This document shows, piece after piece, positions 54,699 to 63,843 of a DNA stretch of 64,000 nucleotides. Location of the stretch: positions 1 through 64,000 of the forward strand of contig CALSLT010000006.1 of the NCBI GenBank assembly GCA_943787265.1, in the 5' to 3' direction. A model generated the notes under the pieces. It made no database searches. It was not told where the DNA came from and was given only the letters and a program-made list of their open reading frames with translations. Position 1 is the stretch's first letter. Every line of letters begins with the position of its first letter. A program made the position numbers and the translations under genes. This DNA comes from an uncultured Planctomycetaceae bacterium. GTDB taxonomy: Bacteria > Planctomycetota > Planctomycetia > Planctomycetales > Planctomycetaceae.

Positions 54699-57074
54699 GT
54701 GACGGTCAGCATCGACGACGTTATCAAACGAATCGAAGACAGCGGCATCCTGGATGATGTGGAGCTTTCCGTCGTACGAAGCGATGCAGAGTCTGCCGAC
54801 GGAAACGCAGAAGAGCTACTACGAATTCTCGAAAAGAACGAGCGGTTGACCGCGTACCAGGCACGGGCGATCTGGAAGGACAAAGGTCACAAGCTCAGAT
54901 TTGGCAACTATGTGGTTGAGTCCGAACTTGGCCGGGGTGGCATGGGCGTTGTGCTGAAAGCCCGTCACCAACGAATGAAGCGGCACGTCGCGATCAAGAT
55001 GCTCCCGTCCAAAATGACGAAGGACGCAGACGCGATTGCTCGATTCCAGCGAGAAATGGAGGCGGCGGCACAGCTTTCTCACGCTAATATCGTCGGAGCG
55101 TTCGATGCTGACGAAATCGACGGCAAGCATTTTCTCGTGATGGAATTCGTCGATGGAAGTGACCTGTCGTCCGTCGTCAAACTGAACGGGCAATTGACCG
55201 TTAGTCAGGCGGTCGACTATGTGCTTCAGGCGGCACGTGGGCTCGAATATGCACACGAGCAGGGCGTCATTCACCGCGACATCAAACCGGCGAATCTTCT
55301 TCTGGACATTAAGGGTGTCGTCAAGATTCTCGACATGGGACTGGCAAGGTTCAGCAGTGCGGCGGAAGTCGGGACACAGACCGAGCTGACTGTTACCGGC
55401 ACAGTGATGGGCACAGCGGACTACATGTCGCCCGAGCAGGCTCTTAGCACAAGATCGGCCGACGCCCGCAGTGACATCTACAGTCTGGGCATCACTTTGT
55501 ATTACTTTCTAACGGCCAAACCGGCCTATGAAGGTGATACTTTGATGGCGAGATTGCTGGCTCATCGCGACCAGCCGATTCCGTCACTGCGAGACGATCG
55601 TCCGGACGTTCCGGAAGCCATTCAGAACGCCTTCGAGAGGATGGTCGCAAAGCAGGCGGACGATCGATTTCAGACAATGACTGCAGTAATTTCGGCGCTG
55701 GAGCTCTGTCATGTGGAGTGCGCAGAGACGACCGTCGACTTCACCAGCTCGTCAGCACTTTCTGAATTGCATAGTGATGCCAGCGAGCCAGAAGCTTCGA
55801 CAGCAGGTGACCAATCAGGTCCTGATGACGGAAAGCTGGCGGCCACCGCGCCGCTGCTCCGTACTGGCACGAACGCTCAGACGGTCGTCACGTCGTCCAT
55901 CTCCAACACGGTTCAAGCAAGTTCGACACCCGGATCGAATGGCAATCCCGACAGCTCGGTAACACCAGCATCGTTTGCGGGTATTTCCAAACGAGTACTC
56001 ACGGGAGTCGGCGTCTTTGCCCTGTTGCTGGTCGTCGCCTTAGCAGTCTCTTCACAAATGCCTGTTGATGAGCCAACGACATCAGAGACAGTCTCTGACG
56101 GTGACTCGAAAACGACTTCCGCGCCGTCAACTGAAAGTGGGCCTGCTTCGTCAGCCGAAACAACAACAGGCGACTCACCGACTAAGCAGGCTCCCGGCCT
56201 CGCAGTCGCGCCATTCGATTCCGAACAGGCAATCGCTCACCAGCAGGCATGGGCCGACTATCTCAGTCAGCCAGTCGAATACACTCACCCATGCGGAATG
56301 CGATTTCAGATGATTCCACCAGGGCGGTTTCTGATGGGAGCCCCTGACAGCGATGTCGACGCCTCAGATTACGAAAAGCCTCAGCACGAGGTCACTTTAA
56401 CACAGCCGTTTATGATCGGGACGACCGAAGTCACCATCGGTCAGTTCCGAAAGTTCGTCGACGCAACTGGCTACCAGACAGAGGCCGAATCTGACGGGCA
56501 GGGAGCCTACCAGATCAAACCACAAGAAAGAGAATCGCGTTTGATATGGACTCGCTTTGATGACGAAGAGGTTGATGAAGAACTGCTTCCAGTCACCTGT
56601 GTCAGTTGGACCGATGCCGGTGAATTCTGCGTGTGGCTTGGTAAGCAGGATGATTGTACCTACCGATTACCGAGCGAAGCTGAGTGGGAATACGCATGTC
56701 GCGCCGGAAGTCGGACGCGTTACTCGTTCGGAAACGAATTCGACAATGAATTTGCCACCGACGGTGATGTCGCGGTTCAGCCGGTTGAGACACATCCTGC
56801 CAACTCATTCGGCTTGTTTGACATGCACGGAAACGTTCACGAGATTTGCATGGATTCAGGACCATCGTACACGTCAGAACCGGTCATCGATCCTATGGGG
56901 CCAACTTCGGACACAGTCGTCGTGAGGAGTGGGGCAGTCAGTTCTTCGGCCAAGCGGTTGCGATCCTCTCACCGATACTTGAATGACCACCGCAACCACC
57001 CTGACGTCAACTTTGCGACGACAGTGAAGGGATTTCGTGTCGTCCGAATATTGAATGACTTACAGGCTGAGTGA
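54699..57074 (+). CDS. Ser/Thr kinase with SUMF1 domain
   Basis: A 791-residue protein. The GTG at 54699 has AGGA 8 nt upstream and gives the same start text ([15 protein letters not shown]) as the neighbouring kinase; the ATG at 54684 is an alternative. Order: N-terminal helices (1-60), kinase (about 70-330) with GRGGMG, Lys100, HRDIKPAN (His192), DMG in place of DFG (212-214), SPEQ; Ser/Thr linker with [13 protein letters not shown] text; membrane helix at about 428-450; acidic Thr/Ser-rich stretch; linker [20 protein letters not shown] near 502; SUMF1 (about 527-790) with [25 protein letters not shown] and FDMHGNVHE. No FGE Cys pair is seen. Last gene of the same-strand run 42818-57074. 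Confidence 0.92.
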   Translation: MTVSIDDVIKRIEDSGILDDVELSVVRSDAESADGNAEELLRILEKNERLTAYQARAIWKDKGHKLRFGNYVVESELGRGGMGVVLKARHQRMKRHVAIKMLPSKMTKDADAIARFQREMEAAAQLSHANIVGAFDADEIDGKHFLVMEFVDGSDLSSVVKLNGQLTVSQAVDYVLQAARGLEYAHEQGVIHRDIKPANLLLDIKGVVKILDMGLARFSSAAEVGTQTELTVTGTVMGTADYMSPEQALSTRSADARSDIYSLGITLYYFLTAKPAYEGDTLMARLLAHRDQPIPSLRDDRPDVPEAIQNAFERMVAKQADDRFQTMTAVISALELCHVECAETTVDFTSSSALSELHSDASEPEASTAGDQSGPDDGKLAATAPLLRTGTNAQTVVTSSISNTVQASSTPGSNGNPDSSVTPASFAGISKRVLTGVGVFALLLVVALAVSSQMPVDEPTTSETVSDGDSKTTSAPSTESGPASSAETTTGDSPTKQAPGLAVAPFDSEQAIAHQQAWADYLSQPVEYTHPCGMRFQMIPPGRFLMGAPDSDVDASDYEKPQHEVTLTQPFMIGTTEVTIGQFRKFVDATGYQTEAESDGQGAYQIKPQERESRLIWTRFDDEEVDEELLPVTCVSWTDAGEFCVWLGKQDDCTYRLPSEAEWEYACRAGSRTRYSFGNEFDNEFATDGDVAVQPVETHPANSFGLFDMHGNVHEICMDSGPSYTSEPVIDPMGPTSDTVVVRSGAVSSSAKRLRSSHRYLNDHRNHPDVNFATTVKGFRVVRILNDLQAE

Positions 57075-57136
57075 ATTCTCGCGAGACGAGATTTGTCGGC
57101 AGCTGTGACTCACCAGCGCCCTTGGCAGCCTGGTGT

Positions 57137-58354
57137 TTACGGTGATGCTTGCAGGAAGTGTTGCTTAACGAGTCGTCTGTACTTCGAACTGTTCAACATC
57201 ACGGTTCCGATGTGCGGACCGCCTGGCTCGATGTGGATCGTGGAGTTTTCTGCGGACGCGTGAAGCAGGCTGGCGTGTTCAACCGGAACGATTTTATCTG
57301 CGTCACCGTGGATGATTAGCATCGGTATGTCGATTCTCGAAATGACTTTGGCAGGTGCGAGTTGGTTGATGTCAGCTCCAGTTTCGACCCAACTGATGCC
57401 TCGCGCGACCTGGGTGACCATCGTGCACAACGTTCGCGGCAGGAATCGGAACTGATGCTCGACCATTGAGGTCAGGTCGGCGAATGCTGAATCGAGCACG
57501 GCGACTTTGACCTCGGGCATATCCGGCAGAGCCAACGTCAACGACGCTCCTCCCATCGAAACGCCCAGAGCGAACAGCCGTTCCTTATCAACGTCGCGTC
57601 TTGCGAGGCACGCGTCGTAAGCGCCGAGCACGTCCATCCGCTCATTCAGTCCGTACGTGATGGTGTGGCCGTCGCTCAGGCCGTGACCGCGGAAGTCGAA
57701 CGTGAAGACCTGAAACCCAGCCTCGTAGAGTACCTGGTGAATAACTTCGATGTCGGAATGGTTCGCTCCGACACCGTGACACACGATAACTGTCCCCTGT
57801 GACTCTTCACGTTTCAGAAAGACGCCGCGGAGCGTTGTTTGTTCGTCGCGACTTTGAAATTCGATCTGCTCAACATTCTCCGCCGGAACGCCAGCGATGG
57901 GAGTCGGCATCAGCTTCGGACGATGCACCGCAAAGATGACGAAAATGTACGGAACAAGCACGATGTAAAAAGCTGTTCGCAGGCCAACGGCAACAACACC
58001 TGCGTAGCGGTCCTTAACTCTTTCTCGGATCCGCGTCTGCGCGTTTTCCAGAAACTGGTAGACGTACAGCAGGCTGATTTCGAACGCCAGACCGAAGAAG
58101 TAGCTGACGAGAAAGAATTCCCGCCATGACCACGCCGAGCCTGTCACCGAAACCAGAAATCCGTAATAGCCTGCGGGGAAGAGTGCCAGAATGATGATCG
58201 ACGCGATTCGCCCAAACCGAGTTGGAGAGTTCAATCGAGGCGGCGGGATCACTCTCAGGAAGCGACTTCCGATGAGAACAACCGGCGGCAGCGACATCCA
58301 GAACGCTTCGGACGCCGAGCTGACAAACATTCTGACGACCAGCACGGTTGTCAC
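57137..58354 (-). CDS. alpha/beta hydrolase with N-terminal membrane region
   Basis: A 405-residue protein by the GTG at 58354. The first ~150 residues have four hydrophobic segments (IASIIILALFPAGYYGFLVSV, FFLVSYFFGLAFEISLLYV, TAFYIVLVPYIFVIFAV). The alpha/beta hydrolase fold starts near TTLRGVFLKREES, with VIVCHGVGANHSD (oxyanion region), TFDFRGHGLSDG, nucleophile Ser in GVSMGGAS, acid Asp in HGDADKIVP and the catalytic His in EPGGPHIG. The true start is uncertain: the frame is open upstream without an ATG, and text continuing from an ATG at 58475 (MLEIGQASDGTE, just after the anti-sigma stop) would join this frame if one base were removed. No substrate can be named. Confidence 0.82.
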   Translation of the reverse strand: MTTVLVVRMFVSSASEAFWMSLPPVVLIGSRFLRVIPPPRLNSPTRFGRIASIIILALFPAGYYGFLVSVTGSAWSWREFFLVSYFFGLAFEISLLYVYQFLENAQTRIRERVKDRYAGVVAVGLRTAFYIVLVPYIFVIFAVHRPKLMPTPIAGVPAENVEQIEFQSRDEQTTLRGVFLKREESQGTVIVCHGVGANHSDIEVIHQVLYEAGFQVFTFDFRGHGLSDGHTITYGLNERMDVLGAYDACLARRDVDKERLFALGVSMGGASLTLALPDMPEVKVAVLDSAFADLTSMVEHQFRFLPRTLCTMVTQVARGISWVETGADINQLAPAKVISRIDIPMLIIHGDADKIVPVEHASLLHASAENSTIHIEPGGPHIGTVMLNSSKYRRLVKQHFLQASP

Positions 58355-58477
58355 TGAAAGCAGTCCCCAAACGATCCGTCTGGTCGTCAGCGGCCCCGTT
58401 GATACTTCAGAATCAGTGGCGAGTTGTTCGGTAATGTCGTTGCTCCGTTCCGTCTGAGGCCTGACCGATTTCGAGCA

Positions 58478-58759
58478 TCACTCCTTGCCAGGATCTTTCA
58501 TTGCACTCTGGATGGCAATGTTGATTCGCGATCGAGAATCGTCCGGTAAAACGGGAGCGTCATCCAGGGAGTCCGACGTCTCTGGTACGTCAGCTCCGTG
58601 CGTCTTGACGGCTGTGTGGATTTTCTTTTGCAACTTCTGAAACCGACGACAGGTTCCACATAACAACAGGTGAAACCGAAGGACCGCCCGCTCGCCGAAT
58701 GAGAGCGGTCTCTCAAACGACTCAGACACTACACGCGAGATGTCTTTGCAATTCAACAT
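58478..58759 (-). CDS. zinc-finger (HC2-type) anti-sigma factor
   Basis: A 93-residue protein from ATG 58759 (MLNCKDISRVVSES); the longer open frame upstream has no zinc-finger text. The Zn motif is Cys4, then HLLLCGTC with His, Cys, Cys: CKDISRVVSESFERPLSFGERAVLRFHLLLCGTC. This is the ZAS/anti-sigma fold, which holds an ECF sigma factor inactive and releases it on signal. There is no membrane helix, so the signal should be cytoplasmic, for instance redox or metal. The candidate partner is the sigma factor at 60678, about 2 kb away on the other strand. The next gene starts right after the stop. Confidence 0.8.
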   Translation of the reverse strand: MLNCKDISRVVSESFERPLSFGERAVLRFHLLLCGTCRRFQKLQKKIHTAVKTHGADVPETSDSLDDAPVLPDDSRSRINIAIQSAMKDPGKE

Positions 58760-58926
58760 ACTGTCGGGCCGGGTGTAGTTTTCTGAGGAAAACGTGATGC
58801 AGAAGACGTTGCTCAGTGGTTTTGAGTTGCAGAGCAGTGGGCAGATGCTGGCAGCCTGCTTCTTCAAAGATTTTGACAAGTGTAGTCGAAATCTCGACAA
58901 GTGGCTCCCCTCGATTATGAAAGAAG

Positions 58927-58956
58927 GGGCGACGTCCAAACCGGTACGTCGCCCCC
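58927..58956 (-). terminator. rho-independent terminator of the DUF547 gene
   Basis: Perfect 10-bp stem, GGGGCGACGT (58927-58936) with ACGTCGCCCC (58947-58956), followed on the minus strand by CTTCTTTC. It lies 41 bp after the DUF547 stop codon. Confidence 0.75.
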
Positions 58957-58997
58957 TGCTCTCAACTTCTCACGAGTTGTCGGTAGTTCGCTTTCGG

Positions 58998-59858
58998 TCA
59001 TCGCCGAGCAACACGCCGAGATGCCTGGTCGTTCAGGTCCCAGTTGTAGTCCAGGTAGGAGACGCTACCCGATCCTGCTTGAGCGGTTGCCTTCGCCGAC
59101 TTGTTTGGTAACCACCTGGCAATCGTCCGAAGCTGGCTGGACTGATTGCTGCCGAAGTCTTCAGCAAACCAACTCATGATTGACGACAGATAGAATCGTC
59201 GGGATTGAGGTTCGTAGCGAAAGTTCTGTGATCGACTGAAGAAGTCTTTCGCGTTGGCCTCAAGCTGTTGCTGGAGCTTGCTGGCAGTGTATGCCTCGTT
59301 CAGCAGCCGCGGGCAACCGATCGATGCGCAGACGATTGCGAAATGGATCCTTGGCTCGCTCATCTTCCGCAACGTCTCATGCTCAATGGCCTCCAGCGAG
59401 TACGCTCGGCCGCCCACGTAGAGCTGCAGGTCTTTCCAGATGTTGTAGCCAAACAGTTTTGCGGTGTGATTGCGGATGCTGCTTGTCGGGTACTCGCGAA
59501 GGATTCCATGAACGGTGACGGCGTTATACGCGTTGATCCAGAAGGCGAGCCTCGAATCTTTGCTGGCGCTTACCTGCGGATTCGCCTGTGACAGACTGCT
59601 GAGATACCCAGACAGAGATCGACGATCCGAAGCCGACGCATGCCAGCTTCGATAGTTGACGTAACCGTCCTTGTCGACGTACTTACGAAGCAGCTTGTCC
59701 CAAGTCGAATGGTCGACCTTCTCCATCGAGACTCGACCGGTCCCTCGTTGCCCAACGTAAACAGTAGAGCCCGCTTTGGCCTGCTCTGGATTCGCGTTGA
59801 TCAGGGCGACAGCGACTACCATTGTCGCCAGGCCTGTCACTGATAAAACAATCTTCAT
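58998..59858 (-). CDS. DUF547 exported protein
   Basis: A 286-residue protein; ATG 59858 has AGGA 6 nt before it and ATG 59864 is an alternative. Signal peptide MKIVLSVTGLATMVVAVAL, cleavage near ANP. The DUF547 core spans residues about 60-230: DKLLRKYVDKDGYVNYRSW, RLAFWINAYNAVTVHGILREYP, IEHETLRKMSEPRIHFAIVCASIGCPRLLNEAYT and FFSRSQNFRYEPQSRRFYLSSIMSWFAEDFG. The family is conserved across bacteria and plants; its activity is not known but it is often next to a mercuric-reductase-like gene and a VTT membrane protein, as here. Confidence 0.9.
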   Translation of the reverse strand: MKIVLSVTGLATMVVAVALINANPEQAKAGSTVYVGQRGTGRVSMEKVDHSTWDKLLRKYVDKDGYVNYRSWHASASDRRSLSGYLSSLSQANPQVSASKDSRLAFWINAYNAVTVHGILREYPTSSIRNHTAKLFGYNIWKDLQLYVGGRAYSLEAIEHETLRKMSEPRIHFAIVCASIGCPRLLNEAYTASKLQQQLEANAKDFFSRSQNFRYEPQSRRFYLSSIMSWFAEDFGSNQSSQLRTIARWLPNKSAKATAQAGSGSVSYLDYNWDLNDQASRRVARR

Positions 59859-60019
59859 ATCCATTCCTTTGTGTATGAATTCATTGGACCTGGACCGGAG
59901 ACTTCCTGCAACCCGGCTTCTATTCAGACCGTCACAAGGATTCTTGTGCCAAACGGTCTTTCGCTCAGTGAGCTGCTTTACATGAACAGCGTCGAGGATC
60001 GCTCACTCGGATCGCGGTA

Positions 60020-60349
60020 TCAGGCGGAGCGTTCCAGTTGTGTGTCCAAGAGGGATGCAAGCTGAGCTTTCTGGATCGCGCCGACCGTTCGGCTCTGAAC
60101 CTTTCCTTCGTTAAAAACCAGGAAGCACGGAATTGACGCAATGTTGAACTCGGTGGCCAGATCCTGCGCCTCGTCGATGTTCACTTTGACGACGCGGGCA
60201 CGCCCTTCGTAGTCGATCGCGACTTCATCGACGGCCGGAGCAACCGCGAGGCACGGTCCACACCACGGAGCCCAGAAGTCGACAAGAACTGGCTGATCTG
60301 CATGCAGCACTTCGCTGCCGAAAGTTTCACTCCGGACGACCGTCGTCAT
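60020..60349 (-). CDS. trxA: thioredoxin
   Basis: A 109-residue protein with the full thioredoxin fold. The active site is WAPWCGPC with Cys30 and Cys33; also the buried Asp in VLVDFW and the cis-Pro in ASIPCFLVF, which here is followed by an extra Cys. No signal peptide, so cytoplasmic. It reduces disulfides with electrons from thioredoxin reductase. The gene is divergent from the sigma factor gene and belongs to the redox-flavoured cluster here. Confidence 0.93.
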   Translation of the reverse strand: MTTVVRSETFGSEVLHADQPVLVDFWAPWCGPCLAVAPAVDEVAIDYEGRARVVKVNIDEAQDLATEFNIASIPCFLVFNEGKVQSRTVGAIQKAQLASLLDTQLERSA

Positions 60350-60677
60350 GAAACTGCTCCTTGTCTGAAAATATCGAGTGGCTTCGTCAGGTAACCTGAT
60401 ATCCGTTGCGAGACGACGCGGACTCTCCGATCGATGTAAGTACGTGCGACGTTCTCCGCCATTGAACCACCGACGGGCAACTTCGTGCTGTCCTTACAGC
60501 CGTTCTGAAAAATTCTCAGAATGGCGAATCTGCGGCGGCCGGATGTGAGCCAGCTAACATTCTGAGGCACATGCAGGAACCCGCACCGCAATTGACTGGT
60601 TCTGCTCTATGGACCGAGGCTGTCGAAGTCGACAAACTTCTCCGAGTTGTGAGCGAGGCACCCTTTCGGAGACTTTG
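60350..60677. other. divergent promoter region between thioredoxin and sigma factor
   Basis: About 330 bp between divergent start codons. It includes short imperfect dyads but no family repeat. Nothing coding can be supported; an ECF-type promoter cannot be pointed to with confidence. Confidence 0.4.
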
Positions 60678-61289
60678 ATGGACAATCAGGACAACGCTGC
60701 TGCTACAGGCGACGCTGCTCTGGAACCTTCAGAATGGCTCGACGCCTACGGAGACTACCTCTATCGCTACGCGATGTCGCGACTTCGAGACACCAATGCA
60801 GCAGAAGAAGTCGTTCAGGAGACGTTTCTCGCCGGAATTAGAAAACGCGAGCAGTATTCCGGCAAAGGATCGCAACGCGGCTGGTTGCTGACGATTCTCA
60901 AGCGAAAGATTGTCGATCATGTGCGGCAGCGTGCGAAGTTCGACCGCGATGGAGCTGTCGGGAATGATCAGGATCCGACTGCGGAACTATTCAGCTGGAA
61001 CGGGCATTGGAAGCAGAGTGCGGCCGCGTGGATGAACGCTCCCGCCGACGCGATCGAGTCCAGCGAACTCTGGATGATCGTCGAAGGTTGTTTGACGCAT
61101 CTTCCAGAGGGTCAGGCGTCTGTCTTTACCCTCAGCGTCATGGAAGAACTCGACAGCGACGAAATCTGCCGCGAGCTGGATATCACGCCATCCAACCTGT
61201 GGGTTCGCCTGCACCGAGCTCGAATTGGCCTCGCGAATTGCGTCGGAGCTCGTTGGAATCACGGCGCGACGCCCGCTCAAAAGGCCTGA
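60678..61289 (+). CDS. ECF sigma factor (RpoE-like)
   Basis: A 203-residue sigma factor; GGAG is 6 nt before ATG 60678, and an upstream ATG-rich frame is not used. Region 2: DAYGDYLYRYAMSRLRDTNAAEEVVQETFLAGIRKREQY and GSQRGWLLTILKRKIVDHVRQRAK. Region 4: LTHLPEGQASVFTLSVMEELDSDEICRELDITPSNLWVRLHRARIGL. This is the variety normally encoded next to a small zinc-finger anti-sigma factor; here that gene (58478-58759) is displaced. It is followed by the flavoprotein gene on the same strand, probably part of its regulon. Confidence 0.9.
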   Translation: MDNQDNAAATGDAALEPSEWLDAYGDYLYRYAMSRLRDTNAAEEVVQETFLAGIRKREQYSGKGSQRGWLLTILKRKIVDHVRQRAKFDRDGAVGNDQDPTAELFSWNGHWKQSAAAWMNAPADAIESSELWMIVEGCLTHLPEGQASVFTLSVMEELDSDEICRELDITPSNLWVRLHRARIGLANCVGARWNHGATPAQKA

Positions 61290-61475
61290 CAAAGATCGCC
61301 CCGGACTCGTTCTTTGCTTTTCTGCGCGTTGCGAAAACCGACCACGTCGAGGGGAATTCCGAGTGCGCAGATGATTCTGTGTAAGGAATCTTACGCAGCA
61401 GCGTCCAAGCAGTGTGGCGATTGAGTGTTGCCGAAAATGTTGCCGCTCAGGCGAAAGTACACGAAGGGAAGTTCG

Positions 61476-62996
61476 ATGAGTTCTCTGGTCCAACTGCAAC
61501 CTTATGATGAGCATAATCAAAAACTTGAGTCGTTCGTTCATCCTCCAGACTGGGTAAATCCTGAACCGGCAGACAGGTACAACCTCGTCGTGATCGGGTC
61601 GGGGCCTGCCGGACTGATTACTGCCATCGGTGCTGCTGGTCTGGGAGCAAAGGTCGCTCTCGTCGAACGAGAACTGATGGGCGGCGATTGCCTGAACGTC
61701 GGCTGCGTTCCGTCGAAAGGTGTCATCAGTGCGGCTCGTGTGGCGGCAATGGTTCGTGATGCCGGCGAGTTTGGCGTGCAGGTTCCCGATGGCTGGGGAG
61801 TCGACTTTGCGGCAGCCATGAAACGAATGCGGCGACTGCGAGCCGACATGGCTCGTCACGATTCCGCGGCCCGATTCCAGGAACTTGGGATCGACGTTTT
61901 CCTGGGCAGCGGCTCATTCACTACCGACGGCCGCGTCGAAGTGGCCGGTAGAAAACTCAACTACAAGCGAGCAGTCATCTGCACCGGTGGGCGAGCCGCT
62001 GAACTGCCAATCCCCGGCCTCAAAGACGTCGATTATCTCACGAACGAATCAATCTTCTCCCTGACCGAGTTGCCAAAGCGGCTGATTGTGATCGGCGGTG
62101 GCCCAATCGGAACCGAAATGGCTCAGAGCTTCGCCCGATTCGGTTCCCTGGTCACACAAATCGAAAAGGCTCCAAACATTCTCTCGCGAGAAGAAACCGA
62201 CGCGGCACTCGTCGTTCAAAAGGCGATGGAAAAAGACGGTGTCAAATTCGTCCTGAATGCAAACACCGTGCGAGTCGAACAACGCGGTGAAGAAAAAGTC
62301 GTCGTCGTCGAGCAAGACGGTGAAGAGAAAGAGATCGTCGGTGATCAGTTGCTGATTGGAATCGGCCGAACGCCCAACGTCGATGGGATGGGCCTCGAAA
62401 ATGTCGATGTAAGGTTCGACACTCGGGCAGGAATCGAAGTGAACGACAATCTCCGGACGACGAATCCAAAAATCTACGCCGCTGGAGATGTCTGTTCGAA
62501 ATACAAATTCACGCACGCTGCCGATTTTATGGCCAGGATCGTGATCGGAAACACTCTGTTCATGGGACGTGGCAAAGCGAGCACTCTGACGATTCCTTGG
62601 GCGACGTACACGTCTCCCGAACTGGCTCACGTTGGGTTAGAACCGGCTGAAGCAAAACAGCGAGGCATCGAAATCGACACTTTCACTCAGCAGCTTGACG
62701 GAGTTGATCGAGCGATTCTCGAAGGCGACGACGAAGGCTTTGTCCGAGTCCACGTGAAGAAGGGCACCGACACAATCGTCGGTGCGACAATCGTGGCCAC
62801 CAACGCCGGCGACATGATCAGCGAAATCACGCTCGCGATGACCCACGGCCTCGGTTTGAAAAAGATCGCGTCAACGATCCACCCGTACCCGACACAAGGG
62901 GACGCAATTCGAAAAGTCGGAGACCTTTACAATCGGACTCGACTGACTCCGTTCGTCAAGAGCCTGTTTCGAAAGTGGTTGTCGTGGACTCGTTGA
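61476..62996 (+). CDS. mercuric-reductase-like FAD/NAD(P) disulfide oxidoreductase
   Basis: A 506-residue protein. ATG 61476 follows GAAGGGAAG. FAD site GSGPAGL (41-47), redox pair Cys72/Cys77 in GGDCLNVGCVPSK, NAD(P) site IGGGPIGTEMAQ, second FAD site YAAGDVCSKYKFTHAAD and the C-terminal dimerisation domain with IHPYPTQGDAIRKVGD. It lacks the N-terminal HMA domain and the C-terminal Cys pair of mercuric reductase, so mercury is not the likely substrate. The His-Glu dyad region reads HPYPTQGD, so the usual Glu is not obvious. About 35 residues precede the FAD domain. With the VTT and DUF547 genes it forms a cluster seen in many bacteria. Confidence 0.9.
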   Translation: MSSLVQLQPYDEHNQKLESFVHPPDWVNPEPADRYNLVVIGSGPAGLITAIGAAGLGAKVALVERELMGGDCLNVGCVPSKGVISAARVAAMVRDAGEFGVQVPDGWGVDFAAAMKRMRRLRADMARHDSAARFQELGIDVFLGSGSFTTDGRVEVAGRKLNYKRAVICTGGRAAELPIPGLKDVDYLTNESIFSLTELPKRLIVIGGGPIGTEMAQSFARFGSLVTQIEKAPNILSREETDAALVVQKAMEKDGVKFVLNANTVRVEQRGEEKVVVVEQDGEEKEIVGDQLLIGIGRTPNVDGMGLENVDVRFDTRAGIEVNDNLRTTNPKIYAAGDVCSKYKFTHAADFMARIVIGNTLFMGRGKASTLTIPWATYTSPELAHVGLEPAEAKQRGIEIDTFTQQLDGVDRAILEGDDEGFVRVHVKKGTDTIVGATIVATNAGDMISEITLAMTHGLGLKKIASTIHPYPTQGDAIRKVGDLYNRTRLTPFVKSLFRKWLSWTR

Positions 62997-63065
62997 TCAC
63001 AGAGTTCGGCCATCATGGCTCGTCCGATTCAGAATGCGTGAGCTGAAAAATCTCAGGAACAAACA

Positions 63066-63836
63066 ATGTCTACCGAAGTTGAAAACGGAACATCGAGTCC
63101 CGACGCTGTTCCGAACAAGTCTGGCAGCAAGGCGACGAAGATTATCGTTCTGCTTGCCGTCGTAGCCGCAGCGTTGTTTGCTTACCACAACTACGGCGAC
63201 GCATTGTCACTCGACTATCTTGCATCCAAAGAAGCCGAGTTGAGGCAATATCGCGTGGACAATCCCGTACTCGTCTACGGTGTCGCGATGGTGATTTACG
63301 TGCTTGTGACCGGACTGTCGTTACCAGGGGCTTCAGTATTAACGCTTGCCTACGCCTGGTACTTCGGCTTCGTCCGAGGAATGATCGTCGTGAGTTTCGC
63401 ATCAACCAGTGGAGCGACGATGGCGTTTATCCTAAGCCGCTACTTACTGCAGGAAACGATCCAGAACCGCTTCAAAGAAAAGTTAGTTTCATTCAACGAA
63501 GCGTTGGAGCGTGAAGGAGCGTTCTACCTCTTTACTCTTCGCCTGATCCCGGCCGTACCGTTTTTTGTGATCAACGTTGTCATGGGCCTGACGCCGCTCA
63601 AGACGCGGACGTTCTGGTGGATCAGCCAGGTTGGAATGCTGCCAGGGACTGCAGTCTATGTTTATGCCGGATCTCAGTTTCCAGACTTGAAGACGCTTGC
63701 CGATAAAGGCGGGTCTGGAATTCTCACGCCGGAATTGATCGCCGCATTCGTGCTGCTCGGTGTTTTTCCGATCGTCGTGAAGAAGGTCATCGGCAAATGG
63801 AAGGCGAGCAAAACGGCGACTGCAGTGGAAGAATGA
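63066..63836 (+). CDS. VTT-domain (TVP38/TMEM64, DedA-superfamily) membrane protein
   Basis: A 256-residue polytopic membrane protein, about six helices. The VTT core has LSLPGASVLTLAYAWYFG, SGATMAFILSRYLLQETI (the re-entrant loop with an Arg) and FTLRLIPAVPFFVINVVMGLTPLKTRTFWWISQVGMLPGTAVYVYAG. It belongs to the SNARE-associated/TVP38 group; related DedA proteins flip lipids such as undecaprenyl phosphate or phosphatidylserine, but this one's substrate is not known. It follows the flavoprotein by 69 bp on the same strand and is probably co-transcribed. Confidence 0.92.
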   Translation: MSTEVENGTSSPDAVPNKSGSKATKIIVLLAVVAAALFAYHNYGDALSLDYLASKEAELRQYRVDNPVLVYGVAMVIYVLVTGLSLPGASVLTLAYAWYFGFVRGMIVVSFASTSGATMAFILSRYLLQETIQNRFKEKLVSFNEALEREGAFYLFTLRLIPAVPFFVINVVMGLTPLKTRTFWWISQVGMLPGTAVYVYAGSQFPDLKTLADKGGSGILTPELIAAFVLLGVFPIVVKKVIGKWKASKTATAVEE

Positions 63837-63843
63837 ATTGCCC

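Noticed and set aside
57111..57135. Possible terminator after the last kinase (CACCAG/CTGGTG arms)
   Set aside because: Only six paired bases and a three-base T run; too weak to call.
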